64,000 bases of DNA, from contig CM021318.1 in assembly GCA_010645155.1 (NCBI GenBank), forward strand, positions 3,516,217 through 3,580,216, written 5' to 3'. The position numbers and the translations under genes were made by a program. This document shows, piece after piece, positions 1 through 11,666 of this stretch; position 1 is the stretch's first letter, and each line of letters begins with the position of its first letter. This DNA comes from Tigriopus japonicus (Eukaryota > Arthropoda > Copepoda > Harpacticoida > Harpacticidae). The notes under the pieces are model-generated. The model saw only the letters and a program-made list of their open reading frames with translations. It searched no databases and was not told the origin of the DNA.

Positions 1-3000
1 AACCGAAATACAAATGAAGTATCTCAGTCCTTAGAAATCAAAATACGTCTTGATATGATAGAAGTGGCCGGTAATAATTTTTTTGGGGCAATCAGTCATA
101 AGCCGTGAATGATATTTCTCGTTTAGATTTTAATAGCCTGTTATGATACCGTCTTATGATATCAGTTAACGGAAAGTCACTCAATCCACCCACCCATTCA
201 TTCTTCGTCAACAGCGAGCTTACTCTTATTGCAAAGGACGTATTTCGGTCAGTCCTTTTGGAGATATTCTTATATCGAATATCTTCATATCCAACTTTGG
301 ATACTTTGGACGCTAACCAATATTTCTATGGAATCTTTAACGTTCTTTGGGCATAGATTCAACCCTTCCTCGCTTTCATCATATAGCCAGCCATAAACCT
401 CAGTTTCAAAAGGGTTAAGTTCAGACTTTATGACTCAGTTCATTCTTTTTTCACGGGTTCAACTGTGTCTGCTCCAACGGTTTTCGTCCCATCCGAGGTG
501 AGGCGTTACCTGTGAGGGTCTGGGCGGATCCGGGGCGGGTCAATAGGCGTGACGGCGCTTGGGCTGGTTCATGGTTCCGGAGACACGAGACGGCGAAGGC
601 GGGAAGTCGTGGGATGGGATGGATGGAGGATCACTTCTGACTCGGTGGTCTCTTGTCTATTATTTTTATTTGCCTGATTCTGCCCAGCCAGCAGCTGCTT
701 AAACGCACAGACAGACAGAACGGAGAGCAAAGGGGAAGAGAGAGAGAGAGAGAGAGGTGGATCAGGCTGGGCGGGACATCACGGGCCTGCTATTTTCCAC
801 ACGCACGAAAGAGGATCTTGAGCACGACTTGGAGAGCGAGGAGACAGGGTTGCTGGAAGTTATGGGTCATATTCGGTGACTTGGTGTGTTGTGGACTGGA
901 GAAGTTGATGTTGATGAGAGTTGGGGGATTCTGGGGCCAAAATGGCTAGGGATGCGTCGGAGTCGAGACTAGATCTCCGCATTGCTTGATTAAAATACTC
1001 GAGCCTAATTCACGTTCTTCTTCATCGGTTTTCTGGGGGAGGAGACATCTGCGAGTTCTGATCCATCTCTAGCTATTTTGGCCCCCAAATCCCCAGCTGA
1101 ATTCGTCTGACTACACTCACCCATTCCAAAAACTTTTGCGACCAGTTTTCATGTTGAAAAGTTGTGCCAATCAAAATTTGAAATTTTTCTTTAGTTTCAT
1201 CATCGTTCAATGCCGCTCTGAAAATTAAGGTGCGAAGGCCTATCCCTTGTTATGGACCAAAAGCGTAGACATCCTTCAAGGTCAGCTAACACTGTGCATG
1301 CACCAGTATAGAGACAAAGTTCAGGATATGTCAAGATATTGTTCCTTTTTTTATGTTAAACCAAACCAAACCATCGGGCTTTGAATGCTTTCACTACATC
1401 AAATACGGCACTGGGTTTATACACAATGCAAACTGGTTTTAAAGCATGTCTACGACTTTGCTCCATTTAAACCAACAATATAAGAGCAAGATGCTGGATA
1501 TTTAATTTGCTCAAAACTTCTGAGCTACACATCAATTTGCGACGACTCTTTTGAACCCACATCTTTGAAGAATGCAATTGGAATTTTGTTACATTGAATC
1601 AAACCATGAGCAGAATCATAGACCACTGAATTCCTAGACTGCGCTGCCGCCGCCAATCATCAGATTCTCTTACGTCAGTAGGGAAGAAACAGATTGTGGC
1701 GGGAGAACGCAACCGTCCAAGAAAAGTGGTTATAAGTCCCTTTGAGAATGAGTTTTACGTGCTTAGCCCCATGCCACAACACGGGCTACCCTCTGGAAGT
1801 GTCAAAGTTGATTTCTGATCCCTAAATTTCAATGTTGTGTCCTGGAAATTTTCAATTCCAACCTCTCTCTAAAAAGAAAAGTCAAAGCAGGCTGATTGTT
1901 GGGGAGGGTGAAAGTCCAATAAAAGAAGAATGATTGAACCCATAAGCCAAGCTTTCCTCATGTAAGAACCAAGCTATTATAAATACTAAGGTCTACCAAG
2001 GTAAGGTATTTTATTAGTGCAACTAATTGCTGAATAACAAATTCAAAGCCACACCACCACTGAGAATTAGTACCAACCTCAAGCTAAAATAGTATTGCTG
2101 TCCCTGCAGAGTTTGCAACCATACCTCTAGACAAGGATTTCTTAATTTAAAGGATCTGAAACCACATCAGAAAAAGTGCCTGTCTCAAATTATGGGTCAT
2201 TCAGGCAACCCAAGCCAATTCTCATTGGGCAGGGTTGGCCACATTTGCCATTCAAAAGGTGACGAGATCATTGACCATCAGACAACATGAATTCTTCTGA
2301 TGGCAGCACAAGAACTTTTTACATTTTGAGTATAAAGGTCCTTCTACAATTCTTAGGCTCATGGTAGGCTTCTATTCTTTAAAGAAATGACTTGAGACTT
2401 AATTATTTTTGCAAGGTCCAAATCACAATTATAGAAAGCCTACAATTTGCAGTCACCTTGTTTGTTTTGCCAGTTGCTTCTCACTTACAACATTAAAAAC
2501 ATCTTGAAAAATCATCTTGAAATGTGATAAATTCATCTGTGCAATGCCTTTAAAGTGTGTTTTTTTAAATTGTATATTCAGTTCATTTGACTAGTGGCAG
2601 TACTCCTTCATCTGCTATAGTGCTACAGTCTATGGTTGATGGCACACCCACCTTTGATAGTAGTGCTGCAGCTTTAGTGACAGGAGCAAATTCACCCCCA
2701 AAGTTATTTTGGGAATCAGTCAAGTCTCAATTACTGCTAGATTGTTCATGGTGTGAGTTCATCTTGATGGCTGGGCTTGTTCTGTTGGTGATTAAGCCAC
2801 ATACCAAAAGTCCATTTACTTTTTTAAGTGTGAGTGAACCAAGAGAGTAAGATAAATTTCAGTGTTTGCATTGTGTGAGGCATAATTTTGGGCATCTTTT
2901 AAGCTCAAAACAGATTATTTTCTTAGCATATATTTGCCCAAAATTTCAACACAAGTGCATTTGGTCCGTTGATCAAGTCACCAAAGAAAGAATTTTTATT

Positions 3001-5880
3001 TCATATTGGTTCTTGTAATGCTTCCCAATGCTGAAGTGTAACTTGATGCACACAAAGAAACGTTCTTAATCATATCATGAAACTGTGGTAGTGTGATTTA
3101 TATTGACTACTGATAACTATTTGAGTCCTTTCATAGGAGTGAAACTAATGAGAAACCCATGTGCTTGATCATGTAATGGGAATGTGGCAGTAAGAAAGTG
3201 CACTCTGCCTGGATTGAAAACAAGTAAGCTCTTCCTATAACTTAAAGAATTAACATGATGATATAAAGATTGAGGAAATGGATCTTGTTAGCTGCCTAAT
3301 ATTGATTGATAAAGCTATAAAAAATCCAACATCAAGCCAACAAAATTAGTTTATATCTATTAGATCTAGAAATATCAAAGATTATACAATATATGTCTTT
3401 ATATGAATAAAGAATATCATTTGAGACTTCATTGTACTAATGTGGCTGAACATCTGCTCGAGATATATGGGTAAAATATTACGTCTATGCCAATCTATAG
3501 CCTCTTTTGATAGCTATCACTTCAGTTTTGGATACGTTAGCAATTTGTTTTAGGGATTTAATTACTTTATTTAACCTAACATATAATAATTGGTTTAATG
3601 AAAGATGTTCATTTTGACAATTTGACGTTGAAAAACGTATTTAAAATCTTGGCATTTCATGAATGAGAGCTAAGCAATCCACCGTGCTTGGGAAAGACTT
3701 CCCTACTAACGTAAACGGCGAAATGAGGAGCGGTCTCCACTTTACAGTCCTCTATGGCAGAATAGATTTCAACTATGTTTTAGGTTCAAATACACACCAA
3801 ATCCACTACCTAAGAATTGAGGCAATTTTTATCAAAGATTTGATTTCAAGTGTGTTTGAAGTAACATGGCATCATCTTTGACTGCATTCAAATAAATGGC
3901 AGTAAGCACTTTTCAATTTCAAAAATGGCTTCAAAAAAATTGAAGTTACAAATAAGTTTTCCGCCTTGAAGAAGTACAACAAGTGCTTAATTTTAGACGT
4001 TGTCATAACATTGAAACAGTTTCTGAAATTAAATGAGAGAGAGTAGAGGTCTTTTTTTTGAATTGGTTTTATTTTGAGGAATGAAAGGCGGAAACTGTCT
4101 ACTGATATTTTTTTTCGTTTTCTATTTTATTATCTTTTATTCTAAATAAAAAGATGTTTTGAGTTTGATTGTTTATGACTCAATGTAATGGATTAAAGGG
4201 GAAAAATACAACACATAGAAGACGCTCCAGTCATGATGCATCATGTTACTTTGGTTCCCCTCATTTTTTTATTTGGCTACTTAATAGCTTTCCTAAAAAT
4301 AAGTTCATCCTCAAGAAATTTAGAAATATATCTAAACTTTTTGGAGACAATCCTTTGTGCAAATATGGTGACAACTTACAACTAGAAATTGAATCCTTAT
4401 AATCTCGGAATTACTGCCAAAAACTCAATTACGATTCTCCAAAAGAGATTTTTGGTCTGCTTTTTGACAATTTGGCTAGCCTGAAAAAACGAGTGCGCAC
4501 CAACTTTTCAAGCCAAAGGACCTCCTTGTTTGTCCCTTCCTTCCGGCGGAATAGGCCACGGGCATTAGCCCCATTGGGCCGATGTTTAACACATACTCCA
4601 ACTTGCAGTGTCACCACCCATTTTTTAACCTCAGCAATGTACTTGAGAGGTTTTCTACGAACACTTTAATTGTTTGAGAAATTTAGAGAACACAGCTTTG
4701 CTTTTTAAGTTTGAAAAAAACATTATTAGTTTTACCTTGTACTTTTTCAAAATTTTCAAATGATAGGATGGTATGAACACTGTTTTGTCAAGGCCAGTGA
4801 CAAATAAGCGGAAAAGAATGATTTATAACTGTACCGATTAATACTTTTTATCTGACAATTTAACAATTTTATTTTAAGGAAGTAAAGAAAAAGTGTCACT
4901 CTGTCGGATTTCACTATTTGAGGACAAATCTGATTTTTAAATGTCAGCTATATGACACATAATTGGAGACACTAGTCATACAAGATATCTCAGGCAGTGA
5001 AATAAAGATCAACAGACAGAACGTTGGCTGAAAGAAAAGACGAGGCTAGTTTTGGCCGGAGAGCTCAGGCGGCATTTAAATGAGGCAGAACGGATGGCGG
5101 GTGCTTTAGGCGGCAAACATGGGCTGGGACAAAGTAATGGTTCAGCTTAAAGGGCTGAAATGTGACCAAAATATGTCATTCAAAATGAATTCCATGACCC
5201 AATCAAAGTAAATCCAAAATTTTTGAACATAAATGCCTCACTCCAGAACACAGCAAATCGGCGTAGAATGTTGTCTCAAATCAACGTGGCCGTTCACAAA
5301 TTTGTCACTTTCAGTTTTGCAGAAAACATTGATACATAAACCAACATTGGACTTCACATCAGCTCTTAAATCACTAGCAGGGAAATCGGCCTTTTTATGG
5401 ATTTTGAAAATTTTCGCACTAAAGATCTACAAGCAAAATTTGAACGCCGTACGTTTTAGCAATAGAAAAGAAAGCCACGTTTTCCATCGTTTTAGATAAA
5501 ATTCTTCGGCACATCAACAAAAAAAGGAATGAAGTGCCATAAAATCCCTTTTCTTCATAATCACTATTCGTCTACTCAAACTTCTCTCATTACAACTAGT
5601 GATGCGTTTCGAACCAGGAGTGCTGCCAGTTTTGACTCGGAAGTTTATCCCTATTAAAAAGGGCTGGTTGTATTAAATTATTTGAAAGACCTAAACAGGG
5701 ACCAATTTGACAACACTCGAACTAGTTCGATTTTGAGTTCCATCCTTAGTTATAAAAATGGATTTCGAGTAAGCACTGCTGCCATATTTATGGTAGATAA
5801 GGTCGATTGCTCGTTGGAAAGTTTAGTTGTGGCCCTAAAACCCAAAATGGCCAAACTCCAACTCGAAACACATCAGTAAC
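1..5880. other. gene-poor region, no supported coding gene
   Basis: Open frames here are short (under 100 codons), show no recognisable domain and lack convincing splice partners. The block around 480-960 is richer in G+C and CpG than its surroundings and includes a GA-repeat, so it could be a promoter or 5' untranslated region of a gene lying off the left edge, but nothing proves this. The stretch 970-5600 is AT-rich and looks intergenic. A second pocket of CpG-richer sequence starts near 5900 and leads into the promoter region of the first CP190-like gene. Confidence 0.5.
735..756. repeat. GA dinucleotide microsatellite
   Basis: An uninterrupted run of about ten GA units lies inside the GC-richer block. 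It could be a simple microsatellite or a GAGA-type promoter element; the sequence alone does not decide. Confidence 0.8.
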
Positions 5881-6066
5881 TACACTACAACCCCATCCAA
5901 TCTATCTCGTCACCCTGCCGTCGCCCTCTCCGTCTGTCATCGGGACTCCATCCACGGCGTCCACCGTCACTTCATTTCGCCAAACCGCCGTCAGAGAGCG
6001 CTCTCATCCGTCCACTCCGACTCCATAGTAGTTCGCTTCATTGAGCCCTCATCATTCCACGACCTC

Positions 6067-6073
6067 TATAAAG
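6067..6073 (+). promoter_or_regulatory. candidate TATA box of CP190-like gene 1
   Basis: TATAAAG lies 100 bp upstream of the first coding ATG (6167), in a C-rich, AT-poor segment where it stands out. A start site about 30 bp downstream, near 6095-6100, would give a 5' UTR of about 70 nt. The core motif is seen directly; its use as a promoter is inference. Confidence 0.4.
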
Positions 6074-6166
6074 AATCCGACTCACTAAATCCACCGTGTT
6101 CGTTCAATCAAAACAACCCAATTCAGCTCTCTCTCCGGAACCTCCCGAAAAGGCCCAGCTGGATCG

Positions 6167-9100
6167 ATGGCTCAGAGTGAGGGCGTGGCGGGGGGTGGGG
6201 ATTTCCCCGTGGTTTATGGACAAGATGGGCAACAATACGTGACGGTGGTGCAAGATGGACAGACGTATGCTATTCCTTATGAAGAATATCGCAAGATGCT
6301 GGAACAAGAAGGCAGTGTCACGGTTCAGGCCACGCCTCTAGAGATGGTGGCGGAGGGCGGAGCCTTGGTCACGCCCGTACTCGTGGCGCAAGAAGCGCCG
6401 GTGAGCATTGCGCGTGCTTTTGAGCGCTTTTTTGACTTATTAGGTTAAGATTGCTTGTTTATAAACTTACTTGACCCTTTTACACGCTTTTAAGGAAGAT
6501 TTTTGGGGTGTTTAAGGGAAACGGGTCGCTCAACTTTGAATGACCCGAAGTTTTACAAATTTTTACAAATCCGTTCCTTCATTTTTGAAGTATGAAAAAG
6601 ACCAAAAACGTAATCTTAACTCAGGTGTCACTTAAATCGAAGACGGTTTAGTCTATTTCCCAATCATTTACATTCCTGTGGGTAAAACCTGTCGATGAAG
6701 TCACCGATCAACTTGTAAATCCACTAATGAGTTAGCTTGTATTTTCTTACATGGCTCACTGACATATTAATTTTGGCCTCAAAACCAAGTTTTTAATCGT
6801 CTTCGTTTGAGCTTGATATGCTTTTAGACAACTACGGCTAAAGGTTTAAATGATCATTCAAGACATCAAAGTGAAAATATGTCTTTACATGAAAGCCGTT
6901 TACCCGCACAAATCCAGTCAATTTACTTAGTATGAACGGTTAGTGGTAAATACGAAAGCACTCTCTTGTGCGTCCGTGAAGATTCCATCCTCATTCCAAT
7001 CTCTTTTAGCAGGGACCTGTGGTGAAATCGGAACCGGCGACTTTTGAACCTGCCCAAGAACCCATTCAGGAACCCGCTCAGGAACCTCCATCCAATCCCA
7101 CGAACTTCCATCCGGTGTATGTCCAAGATAGCCATATGTCAAGTACGAGTTTCTTGAACCGAACCGACGTCGAAATGCAGAACCTCAAGCCCATTCGTGT
7201 GGATAATTGGGGCATATTCCTGCTGAATCGTCTCCAGACCTGCTTCCAAAACAAGGAGTTCTGCGATCTGACTCTTCGTTTTCCCAACCAAAATGCCCAG
7301 ATCAAGGTTCACAAATTGGTGTTGAATGCCTGTTGTAACTACTTCACCCAGAACGAAGCCCAAGGAAACATCATTGACGGAGTTTTGGATATGCCCTTCA
7401 CATTCACTCCCGAAGCCGTGGCTCCGGTGATTCGGTTTATGTATACGGGCAAATTGGATATCAAATACGGCATGTTCTCCAAATTGAAAGAAACCGCCGC
7501 AGAATTGGGCCTAGAAGTATTAAGTAAGCTCATGGAAGCTCAGTTGAACGCCCCTCAAAAATGTGGTCCAAAGAAGCGCAAAGGTCCCGAAAATGATCCA
7601 GTCAAACAAATCAAACGCATCAAGCAGATTGAAAGACGCTTTTCCAACGCCGAAAAACGAGCCAAAATTCAAGCCAAACGGGCTGCAGCCCAACAAGATG
7701 AGGCCGAAATGAAGGCTAATGCGGTGCCTGGGAAGAAATTGCCCATTTGGAAACGTCGTTCTACTAATCCACATGATGCGGACTTCCCCGAGGATCCTCC
7801 TATCAAACCCACCACGCCCATTGCCAAAGAACCTTTGAAACTCACCCCGGTATCAGGCCCGCCTCCTGGTGCCAAACTTGTTCCTTTGAAAGGACCGCCT
7901 CCTATGAACCTCACTCCGATATCTTCACTTCCCCATAAGTCCAAGTTGACACGAATATCTGGTCCACCTCCATCTTTGAATCCACTCACCGAAGTCAAAC
8001 CACCCGTTCAGAATGTGAATGCATCCAAAGCTTACACTCGTTCGGGGAACAATCTGTCAAATAAGCCCAAGATTCCTCGACAAATCCGGGAGATTCAAGA
8101 GAATCTTAATTTCGAGAAAATCCGCAAAACCGGGATGAAGAATCCTTTGACATCGACCGTTTACGAGGCTCCTCCCAAGAAAGATATGAGTGTGGAAGAA
8201 CTCAAAGAATTCATGGCCGAACAAAGGAAGAGATACAACGAATTAGGTGGAGAAGACGCCGAACTGAATGAGGACGATTATTATGATAATGACGCGGGTT
8301 TGGACTATGAAGATCAATATATCGAAGAAGAGGCAGAGGAACAAGAACAGGATGGGAAATCTAAATTGCAAGCCTTAACCACGCCAGAACAAACGGTGAC
8401 CCCCAAACCCATCCTCAAGTCAGCCGAGAAAATGGATGATTCAACGCCAAGAAAATCTGTGCGGTTCTCATTACGTGCCACTCCTACCTCAGCCAAAGAG
8501 GTTCTAGAGAAACCACAAACTTCATCCGATGCTGTGCCACCTCGTCGAGATCCTTTGGACACGACCTTGGACGAGTTCAATAAAGCTGTGGAAGCTGAAA
8601 ACGACTCCAAAATCACGATGCCTTCTCAATTGCCCGTGGCTAGAAAATCCATTGTGCCTGGACCTCGAGCAATGCGGAAAAACCCTTCCAACCCGTCCAA
8701 AACCAGTGTCACTCAGGAATTTTCTCGTCAATCGGGAGTAATTGACATGCTTCCAGTAGCTTCCACATCTGAAAAGGATGCTAGTACAATGGTGGCTCCC
8801 ATACTTGATGTCCATTCCTCCAGTCCATCTAAAGATCCCATCGCTTCTGCTCCTGCCAACTCAGTTGCTGAAGGAGCCCTTGTTCCACAACTTGATATCG
8901 CTGAACTCACGGCAGAGGTGATCAAAAATTACCCACTTTTGCTCAACGCAAATCAATCGGTTACATTGAAGGTTCATTCAGATAATGTCATTCAGTATTT
9001 AACCTTAAAATCCAGTCAAGAAGGTGGCGAGAACGTTGTCACCGCATCGGCCTCTGATCATTTGGATGAGGAGCCTTTAATAGTGGACAATGATCGTACT

Positions 9101-9604
9101 GTAGTGTACATGGGAGCACGGGGCCGACCCAAATCGGTCCAACTTTCCCAAAATGACCCTCAAGCATCTCAAAAGAAGACCTTGAACGAGAAAAACCGAC
9201 TTGTTAAAGGCAATAACTTGCGAAAGGAAGTCATGTTGGACAAGTTATCCAGTGCTTACGTCAAAGTATTCACAATCGAGCCAGCCAAGGTCATCGGTGA
9301 GATTCCTACCTCGAATTCGAGTACTTTGTCCATATTAACCGAGGCTGCGGCTGCAAGCATGAGCAATGAAGTTGCTGATGTTGTTCCAACAAGTAGTCTG
9401 GAGGATCAGGTCCAAAATCAGGTGGTTCTGGAAACTTGTCCTGGGCTTGAAAGTCATCAGAAGGTTCAAACTTTGGAAAGTGTCGCAACCAACACCTCCA
9501 ATATCACTGAGGAAGCATCAGACAAAACATCAAACGAGGGAGAGACGTCTAATGAGACCAAGAAGAAAGTGTCCGATCTGGCTTTGGATTGGGACGATGA
9601 ATAG
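6167..9604 (+). CDS. CP190-like BTB-domain chromatin protein lacking zinc fingers
   Basis: Two coding exons, 6167-6400 and 7013-9604, joined in phase 0 (donor GTGAGC, acceptor TTTTAGCAG), give 941 aa. Residues 1-145 are an N-terminal extension with Gly-rich and Gln/Glu/Pro-repeat sequence. A BTB domain spans about 146-252 (VDNWG lead-in, FCDLTLRF, KVHKLVLNAC, RFMYTGKL). A Lys/Arg-rich probable nuclear localisation segment follows (about 255-310), then repeats of a (P)ISGPPP type, a motif SVEELKEFMAEQRKR near 470 followed by an acidic stretch, a segment near 706-733 (ELTAEVIKNYPLL), and a C-terminus ending LDWDDE. The BTB lead-in, the EELKEF-type motif and the Trp-acidic tail recall insect CP190, an insulator and centrosomal protein whose BTB dimerises and is recruited to insulators through partners. 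Unlike fly CP190 it has no C2H2 fingers; the downstream neighbour has them. A chromatin-architecture role is inferred from homology. Confidence 0.82.
7007..7012 (+). other. NAGNAG tandem splice acceptor of CP190-like gene 1
   Basis: The 3' end of intron 1 reads TAGCAG after a pyrimidine-rich CTCTTTT tract. Either AG can be used; both keep phase 0 and differ by a single glutamine codon (CAG) immediately before Gly79. Confidence 0.6.
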
Positions 9605-9651
9605 ACTGTTGGCTTATATTGTATCAATTGATGCTGGATTTTTATATATAC

Positions 9652-9657
9652 ATTAAA
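9652..9657 (+). terminator. candidate poly(A) signal ATTAAA for CP190-like gene 1
   Basis: ATTAAA lies 48 bp after the stop codon, in an AT-rich TATATATA context. It is the only recognisable cleavage signal between the two BTB genes. It is followed 64 bp later by a 3' splice site and then by the next ATG. Confidence 0.5.
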
Positions 9658-9706
9658 GTATGGCAGGGAGCAATCGCATTATGAATAGAATTTTACCTGA
9701 CATTTA

Positions 9707-9722
9707 GTTGCTTTGATTTCAG
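9707..9722 (+). other. 3' splice acceptor just upstream of the second BTB gene ATG
   Basis: A T-rich tract ending TTGATTTCAG at 9722 is followed after seven bases by ATG (9730). No matching donor is evident in the 100-bp spacer. It may accept a cis-spliced upstream 5' UTR exon or a trans-spliced leader. A cis splice from the phase-0 donor at 6400 would put the second gene out of frame, so this site most likely defines a 5' UTR. Confidence 0.5.
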
Positions 9723-9729
9723 GCTGAAA

Positions 9730-11211
9730 ATGTCGCCTCCAGCTGCCGTGGATTTTAAATCTATCAACATCGGCAATTGGCCCCAACATTTAAGCCAAAA
9801 GTTTGTCCAATTCCTGGACAAGGAATCTCATTTCGATATTTATTTTGTCTTCGAATCAGGCGAAAAAGTGGGAGCTCACAAATTGGTCGTTTTGGCATCC
9901 ACTGAGTTCTTCACCCGATATGAATGCCAAAACAATGAAGTGCGGATGCCTTCTGGCATTGAACCTCACGAGTTCATTGCTCTTCTGAGGTTTATGTACA
10001 CGGGTAAGATTCTGATCAACAAAAGCAATTGTAGCAATCTACTACGCGCTGCCAATATCATCGAGCTGAATTCTTTGGCTAGTCGATTAGAGCCTTATAT
10101 CAAAGACTTTGCGCAGAGTGATACGCCTTTTCGCTTTGAGACATCGGTAACCAAACGCAACCTTTTTCAAACCCTCTCAAATACAAACACCGATGAAGTG
10201 CCTTCAAAGTCTCCACGTACCGATTTCGATGCTTCCGAATCATCCACTCCTTCCAGTTCCATAATATCTAAACCATCAACGACGGTTTCAGTGCTTCCCA
10301 ATAGACTCACCACAACCAAGGTATTGCAAAAATATGAAGAAACGTGTCCCTCAGAAGAGCCTAAAACTCCTAGTTTAACTCATAAGATCACACAATTAGT
10401 TGGACAGTTACTCAAAGACGATCCAAATTTATTCGTTCGAGAACCCGAGATCAAGTTAAGACTCGTTCAGAGGAACGAAATCTCCAAAACTGACCAAATT
10501 CGGTATGCTACCGTTCGATTCAACATCACGGACGGCAAAAATCAATTACGAATTCAACTGGACCCAATATTGGACCCTGTGGCACCCCAAGGACCTTTCA
10601 CTTGTCACAGATGCTTCAATGCCGATCGCTCAAAATTGACGTTTTCTACATATTATGGGTGCCGATATCATCACGAAACTGTTCACAAGATCAAGTTCAA
10701 TCCTTTGACATGCCAACATTGTGGCAACAACTTCAAACGGAAGGTCAATTTCATATATCACAAGTTCATGAAGCATGGAATCCCGCCCATCAAGCCTTTC
10801 AATTTTCCGAAATGCACACAATGCAACTATTTTGCCCTAAACGGCGAGCATTTAGACAAACATGTTCAAGACAGCCATGGATCTCCAACAGAAGAACCTA
10901 AACAATTGAATTCAGAGGATGAGAGTCAACATTTCACCCTGAGTTTGGATCAAGAAGAATCTCGAACTTTGGCCAGACAAACGAATGTGTATGGGTCGGA
11001 ATTTGTCCCACAAAGTGACGAAGACTTTCAGCCAATTCAAAATCAGAATGAGTCTTCTATCAATGCAAACACAATGATGCCCGACACCACGGAGATCATT
11101 AATATAGCACTTCCCGTGATCTCCGGTACCAATGGTTATGATCTGTCAGGTAATCGACCGATTTTTGTAGTGGCATCCGGACCCATGGAAGCTATGAACT
11201 CGTACACATGA
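9730..11211 (+). CDS. CP190-like BTB / C2H2 zinc-finger protein
   Basis: A single uninterrupted exon encodes 493 aa. A BTB domain occupies about residues 10-120 (HFDIYFVFESGEKVGAHKLVVLAS; LRFMYTGKI). A Ser/Thr/Pro-rich linker leads to a segment near 218-250 (KITQLVGQLLKDDPNL) that resembles the piece preceding the fingers in CP190. Three C2H2 fingers follow: C292/C295/H315/H319, C328/C331/H344/H349 and C362/C365/H378/H383. The unusual first finger with a long Tyr-rich spacer and the order of fingers recall CP190. The C-terminal 100 residues are acidic/Gln-rich and lack the Trp-Asp-Asp tail. It starts 125 bp after the upstream paralogue. A DNA- or chromatin-binding insulator role is inferred; another BTB-ZF family is possible. 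The ATG lies directly after a strong acceptor, which supports the start. Confidence 0.82.
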   Translation: MSPPAAVDFKSINIGNWPQHLSQKFVQFLDKESHFDIYFVFESGEKVGAHKLVVLASTEFFTRYECQNNEVRMPSGIEPHEFIALLRFMYTGKILINKSNCSNLLRAANIIELNSLASRLEPYIKDFAQSDTPFRFETSVTKRNLFQTLSNTNTDEVPSKSPRTDFDASESSTPSSSIISKPSTTVSVLPNRLTTTKVLQKYEETCPSEEPKTPSLTHKITQLVGQLLKDDPNLFVREPEIKLRLVQRNEISKTDQIRYATVRFNITDGKNQLRIQLDPILDPVAPQGPFTCHRCFNADRSKLTFSTYYGCRYHHETVHKIKFNPLTCQHCGNNFKRKVNFIYHKFMKHGIPPIKPFNFPKCTQCNYFALNGEHLDKHVQDSHGSPTEEPKQLNSEDESQHFTLSLDQEESRTLARQTNVYGSEFVPQSDEDFQPIQNQNESSINANTMMPDTTEIINIALPVISGTNGYDLSGNRPIFVVASGPMEAMNSYT

Positions 11212-11559
11212 CAAATTTTTGAGATTACCATTACAGAAAAACATCTTAAGGCTTTACATTGTACTAAAATAAGGGGTTATTTCAACGCAGTGAATGTTCC
11301 GTTGAATTTTCATTTTAGTAACTAGGCTGCAAGTCGTATTCTTGATATATCCTGCGTTAAGTCGTCCTTGGCGCACCCTATCAAGTTTCAAAATGGATGT
11401 CCAAAGATGCTTTGAAATGTGTCTGGTGCTACTGCTACTGATTATGTCAATTGAAATATATGTGTCAGTATTGTCTCTGAAGTTTCCATATTTTAATGTG
11501 GCTAATATGGAGAATCTGAGTAAGCCACGTGAAATGTGAATTACGTTGTGAGTACTGAT

Positions 11560-11655
11560 GGGAAACAAACAAATATAACCAAGAACAAACAAAGACAAAC
11601 AAACGACAGCATACCAAACAAATAGAAATCACAAACAAAGAACAAACAAATTGGA
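11560..11655. repeat. ACAAACAA-rich low-complexity tract
   Basis: Repeated AACAAACAAA units occur here and again at about 12300-12358. The two tracts flank the inverted repeat at 11667-12027, so they may belong to the same repeat unit. Confidence 0.6.
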
Positions 11656-11666
11656 CAGAGACGTCA

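Noticed and set aside
7139..8998. Several minus-strand frames of 64-109 codons
   Set aside because: All are shadows of the BTB/linker coding exon on the + strand, which alone shows domain homology.
6400..9723. Cis-spliced fusion of exon 1 of the first BTB gene to the second
   Set aside because: The donor at 6400 is phase 0 while the acceptor needs phase 2, so the second ORF would be out of frame.
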